In this document: one piece after another, positions 61,408 to 64,000 of the stretch
Position numbering within the stretch: position 1 is the first letter of the stretch
Layout of the letters: every line of letters begins with the position of its first letter
Assembly: GCF_023638055.1 (NCBI RefSeq)
Contig: NZ_JAKRVY010000010.1
Location: 1 to 64,000 of the forward strand
From: Natranaeroarchaeum aerophilus
GTDB taxonomy: Archaea; Halobacteriota; Halobacteria; Halobacteriales; Natronoarchaeaceae
Direction: 5' to 3'
Length of the DNA: 64,000 nucleotides
Notes under the pieces: model-generated
The model's database searches: none
Seen by the model: only the letters and a program-made list of their open reading frames with translations
Told to the model about the DNA's origin: nothing
Position numbers and translations under genes: made by a program

Positions 61408-63108
61408 TCACCGGGGGAGGTCGTCACGTACCGCTCCGGGGATCCGAAGCGTGACAGTGGTACCATTCTCCGTCGAAAAGGAGAGATCACCGCCGAGCGC
61501 AGTGATTCCCGACTGGACGACCCAGAGCCCGATCCCACTGCCATGCTGGAGGGCGTCCTCGCTCCCGTTCTGCAGTGCGTCGAGCTCCGCCTCCGGAATG
61601 CCGGGGCCGGTGTCCGTGATCTCGATACGGATGGAGTCACCATCGTCTCGTACCGGTATCGCGCTAATCCGGACAGACGGATCCTCTATGTGTTCGATCG
61701 CGTTGTCCAGCAGGTTACCAAGCACGAGCGCCAGGACGTCCGAATCGGTTCGCACGGAGAGACCCTCCGAGATGTCGACCTCTGGACTCCACACCGAATC
61801 GGCACGTTCGTCAACGAGGTCGTCGACGAGAGCACGGAGTTTCGTCGGCTCGCCGTCCGCGACGGTCCCGTCGATCGTCCGGTTCAGTTCACGGGCACGT
61901 TCGGCAAGGGCCACCAGGGCTGCGCTCTCATCGACGATCGTCTCCGCGGAATCGGTGACAGATGGATCGGTATCTCGTCCCGCGATCAGTTCGGCGTGAC
62001 CGCCGATAACCGTGAGATCGTTGCGGAGGTTGTGTCTGAGCACCCTGTTGATCACTGCAAAGCGCTGTTGGCGCTGGCGGAGGTCGGTGATGTCCTGTAG
62101 AACAGTCGTATAGCCCAGTGGGGTACCGGCCACGTTCTCGAACGGCGAACTCGTGATCCGGTACTGCCGTCGCTCGCCGTCGATCAGGAGTTCGATGTCC
62201 TGTTCCCGATTCCCGAGATCGATCTCCGTCGAGAGGAGTTCGGAAAGGTTTCGCCCGACCAGTCCCCGCGCGCGCTCGCCGAACAACGCTGCGGCGGTCG
62301 TATTGAAGTTAATGAGTCGGCCCTCGGTATCGACGGTCAGCACTGGCGTGTCGAGGTCGTCGATAGCCGTCCGTTCACCGATGCGACGAGTCGCTGGCTT
62401 GAACTCGAACATTCCCGCACTGAACAGGGCGTAAATGTCGAGCAGCATATGCGGAACCAACAGGAGCGGCAGAAAGCTGTACTGTGGAACCGGGCCGAGC
62501 GAAAAGAAGTACGCGACGATACCGACCACGGGAAAGATCGGGGTGAGCAACAGGGCAGCGACCTGCGACTGGAACAGCCGGCCGTAGCTGAGCAGCGTAT
62601 CGAGCAACAGCAACTGGGCGATACTCAGGAGGATGACGCCGATGGCAAACAGCACGTAAAACATCAGAGTGAGATCGTAGGTTACCGTCGCCGCCCCAGC
62701 AACTGGATCGAGTTCGAACCCCATCCAGATCAGTTCGTGATAGCCGTTCGTCAGCGCGACGAGCGTGATGATACCGAAAAAGCCGGTGATAGCGGCTGCG
62801 GGGACGGTCCGAAGCACGTACTGTCGGCCGGTGTACACCAGCGCGAACGCGAGCCAGGCAACGCCAAGCCAGAGGGTGCACAGCATCACCACCATCTCCA
62901 GAAGCTCACGTAACCACAGCGGGTCGAACACGAACAGCGCGCCGCCGTAGGCGAAACAGATCGCAGTCATCAGCGAGGCAACGCCGATGAACCACGTCCC
63001 ACCGACCTGATCGCGGTGTTTCGAGACCGCCCAGACGAGAATCAGATTGGCAAACCCACTGGAGAGAGTAACAAGCGCCAACCACGACCACTGCACACTG
63101 AGCGACAC
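61408..63108 (-). CDS. 7TM-PAS sensor histidine kinase
   Basis: The N-terminal 215 residues hold seven membrane helices of the histidine-kinase N-terminal 7TM class. One PAS domain follows (about 235-345), then the dimerisation helix with His359 in VLRHNLRNDLTVIGGH. The ATPase domain (about 450-560) has the N-box LLDNAIEH, TDTGPGIP and GSGIGLWVV. The signal is probably sensed within the membrane. The start is a GTG (63106-63108). Confidence 0.9.
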   Translation of the reverse strand: MSLSVQWSWLALVTLSSGFANLILVWAVSKHRDQVGGTWFIGVASLMTAICFAYGGALFVFDPLWLRELLEMVVMLCTLWLGVAWLAFALVYTGRQYVLRTVPAAAITGFFGIITLVALTNGYHELIWMGFELDPVAGAATVTYDLTLMFYVLFAIGVILLSIAQLLLLDTLLSYGRLFQSQVAALLLTPIFPVVGIVAYFFSLGPVPQYSFLPLLLVPHMLLDIYALFSAGMFEFKPATRRIGERTAIDDLDTPVLTVDTEGRLINFNTTAAALFGERARGLVGRNLSELLSTEIDLGNREQDIELLIDGERRQYRITSSPFENVAGTPLGYTTVLQDITDLRQRQQRFAVINRVLRHNLRNDLTVIGGHAELIAGRDTDPSVTDSAETIVDESAALVALAERARELNRTIDGTVADGEPTKLRALVDDLVDERADSVWSPEVDISEGLSVRTDSDVLALVLGNLLDNAIEHIEDPSVRISAIPVRDDGDSIRIEITDTGPGIPEAELDALQNGSEDALQHGSGIGLWVVQSGITALGGDLSFSTENGTTVTLRIPGAVRDDLPR

Positions 63109-63212
63109 TACTGTGCAGACAGCGGTGGAGTAGGCAAAACGTTTGGGCTATCGGCGGTCGAACGGGCGCGCGTTCCGGAACGTTTAGCATCCACAGACGG
63201 TGAGTACCCACC

Positions 63213-63737
63213 ATGGGCCTGTTCGATTCCCTGTTCCGGTCGAGCGAAGTCCTCGGGATCGCCCGGGAGACGCTGGAGTTCGCCCTGCAGGCGTCCGAAC
63301 AAACACACCCCGACGAGTACATGGGAATGTTGCGCGGGACGGAAGCCCGGGAGGTCGGTCTCGACCGAGATGGACTCGTCATCACGGACGTGCTCGTGAT
63401 CCCCGGCACGGAATCGAACAGCGTCAGCGCGACAGTCAAGACGAACATGATCCCGAACGACAACAAGTCGCTCGGCTCGGTCCACTCGCATCCCAACGGC
63501 GCGCTGCGCCCGAGCAAGGCCGACCTGGCGACGTTTACCCGGGGCGATGTCCACATCATCATCGGTGCGCCCTATGGACGCACCGACTGGAAGGCGTTCG
63601 ACTCGGACGGCCAGCCGACCGAGCTAAACGTCCTCGATGTCGACCTGCCCGATGACGATGAGTTCTTCCACTTCGACCAGCACGACATCGACGCCGAACT
63701 GCGCGAGGACGAGTTCGACCGGGGGCGACGATGGTGA
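63213..63737 (+). CDS. JAMM/MPN+ metalloprotease
   Basis: The 174-residue protein is of the JAMM family, with the zinc motif [14 protein letters not shown] and a conserved Glu in DEYMGMLRG. Haloarchaeal JAMM1 removes ubiquitin-like SAMP modifiers from proteins. All zinc ligands (two His, Asp, and the Glu general base) are present, so it should be active. It overlaps the following nucleotidyltransferase frame by seven bases and is likely co-translated with it. Confidence 0.9.
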   Translation: MGLFDSLFRSSEVLGIARETLEFALQASEQTHPDEYMGMLRGTEAREVGLDRDGLVITDVLVIPGTESNSVSATVKTNMIPNDNKSLGSVHSHPNGALRPSKADLATFTRGDVHIIIGAPYGRTDWKAFDSDGQPTELNVLDVDLPDDDEFFHFDQHDIDAELREDEFDRGRRW

Positions 63738-64000
63738 CGACGGTCGTCGCACAGGGCACCTTCGACATCCTCCATCCCGGTCACGTCCACTACCTGCGGG
63801 ACGCCGCGGCGATGGGTGACGAGCTCGTCGTCATCGTCGCCCGGGGAGAGAACGTTACTCACAAGCAGCCCCCGATCCTCCCCGACTCTCAACGCGTGGC
63901 GATGATCGAAGCGCTGGAGCCGGTCGACCGGGCGGTTCTGGGACATCCCGACGATATTTTCAGACCGATCGAGGAGCTCGATCCGGACGTCATCGCCCTG
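63731..64000 (+). CDS. ribL: FAD synthetase-type nucleotidyltransferase (partial)
   Basis: The first 90 codons are visible: [21 protein letters not shown] carries the HxGH motif (HPGH) of the cytidylyltransferase superfamily. [22 protein letters not shown] and VDRAVLGHP are typical of archaeal RibL, which makes FAD from FMN. A glycerol-phosphate cytidylyltransferase is a possible alternative. The frame runs off the right edge. Confidence 0.82.
   Translation, partial: MVTTVVAQGTFDILHPGHVHYLRDAAAMGDELVVIVARGENVTHKQPPILPDSQRVAMIEALEPVDRAVLGHPDDIFRPIEELDPDVIAL

Overview
The window is chromosomal DNA of a haloarchaeon (class Halobacteria). The base composition is high in G+C and the predicted proteins are strongly acidic. 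It carries archaeal housekeeping genes (aIF2-alpha, aIF1A, Nop10, S27e, L44e, archaeal-type mevalonate and isoprenoid enzymes), haloarchaeal signatures (HalX response regulator, halocyanins, HAH_0734-type protein, Tat signals, many PAS kinases) and TATA boxes about 25-28 nt upstream of start codons, as expected for leaderless transcripts.

Layout. 1-1.05 kb: a cut-off membrane gene and a VapBC-type pair. 1.3-4.5 kb: formamidase/acetamidase, thiI, a 52-codon ORF under what looks like a paired DtxR/SirR operator, then dpsA. 4.6-6.6 kb: a GAF/PAS histidine kinase. 6.6-8.03 kb: an IS200/IS605-type element with tnpB, a tiny accessory ORF and its RNA-forming right end. 8.2-11.4 kb: HxlR regulator, HTTM membrane protein, class V aminotransferase. 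11.5-11.9 kb: orphan tnpB-tail and omega-RNA-like remnants. 11.9-14.1 kb: conserved translation cluster (PAC2, nop10, aif2a, rps27e, rpl44e). 14.2-17.7 kb: HAH_0734 protein, methylglyoxal synthase, four-PAS kinase, GtrA. 17.75-18.17 kb: initiator tRNA-Met with two 115-bp-spaced copies of its 3' end and nested hairpins. 18.2-20.05 kb: CinA-type protein and a bactofilin-like membrane protein.

20.06-33.2 kb holds two Dpp/Opp-family peptide ABC transporters. The first has its DppB-type permease divergent from dppC-dppD-dppF and no visible binding protein. The second is a complete minus-strand operon (A-B-C-D-F). Between them sit a zinc-ribbon membrane protein and an Ig-like protein. 33.3-36.1 kb: HTH-repeat protein, hpt, zinc ribbon, aif1A, a pilin-like membrane protein. 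36.1-44.6 kb: a nine-gene Mrp-type cation/proton antiporter operon whose first gene fuses a UspA-like domain to MrpE and which has three MrpD-like subunits.

44.8-51.3 kb: coaBC, HalX regulator, SRPBCC protein, halocyanin 1, prenyl diphosphate synthase, a degenerate NAD-kinase-like protein and two membrane proteins. 51.4-57.0 kb: the haloarchaeal cytochrome bc cluster (two-part cytochrome b, Rieske protein, halocyanin 2, small membrane partners). 57.0-64.0 kb: endonuclease III, phosphomevalonate decarboxylase, NDH-2-like oxidoreductase, a 7TM-PAS kinase, a JAMM protease and the start of an FAD-synthetase-type nucleotidyltransferase.

Together these genes cover respiratory electron transfer (NDH-2, bc complex, halocyanins), cation homeostasis (Mrp), peptide uptake, isoprenoid lipid synthesis and signalling. 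The most unusual structure is in non-coding DNA: the tRNA-tail repeat array, the orphan TnpB/omega-RNA remnants, and the paired metal-regulator operator beside dpsA. Function calls rest on reading motifs by eye; no database search was run.
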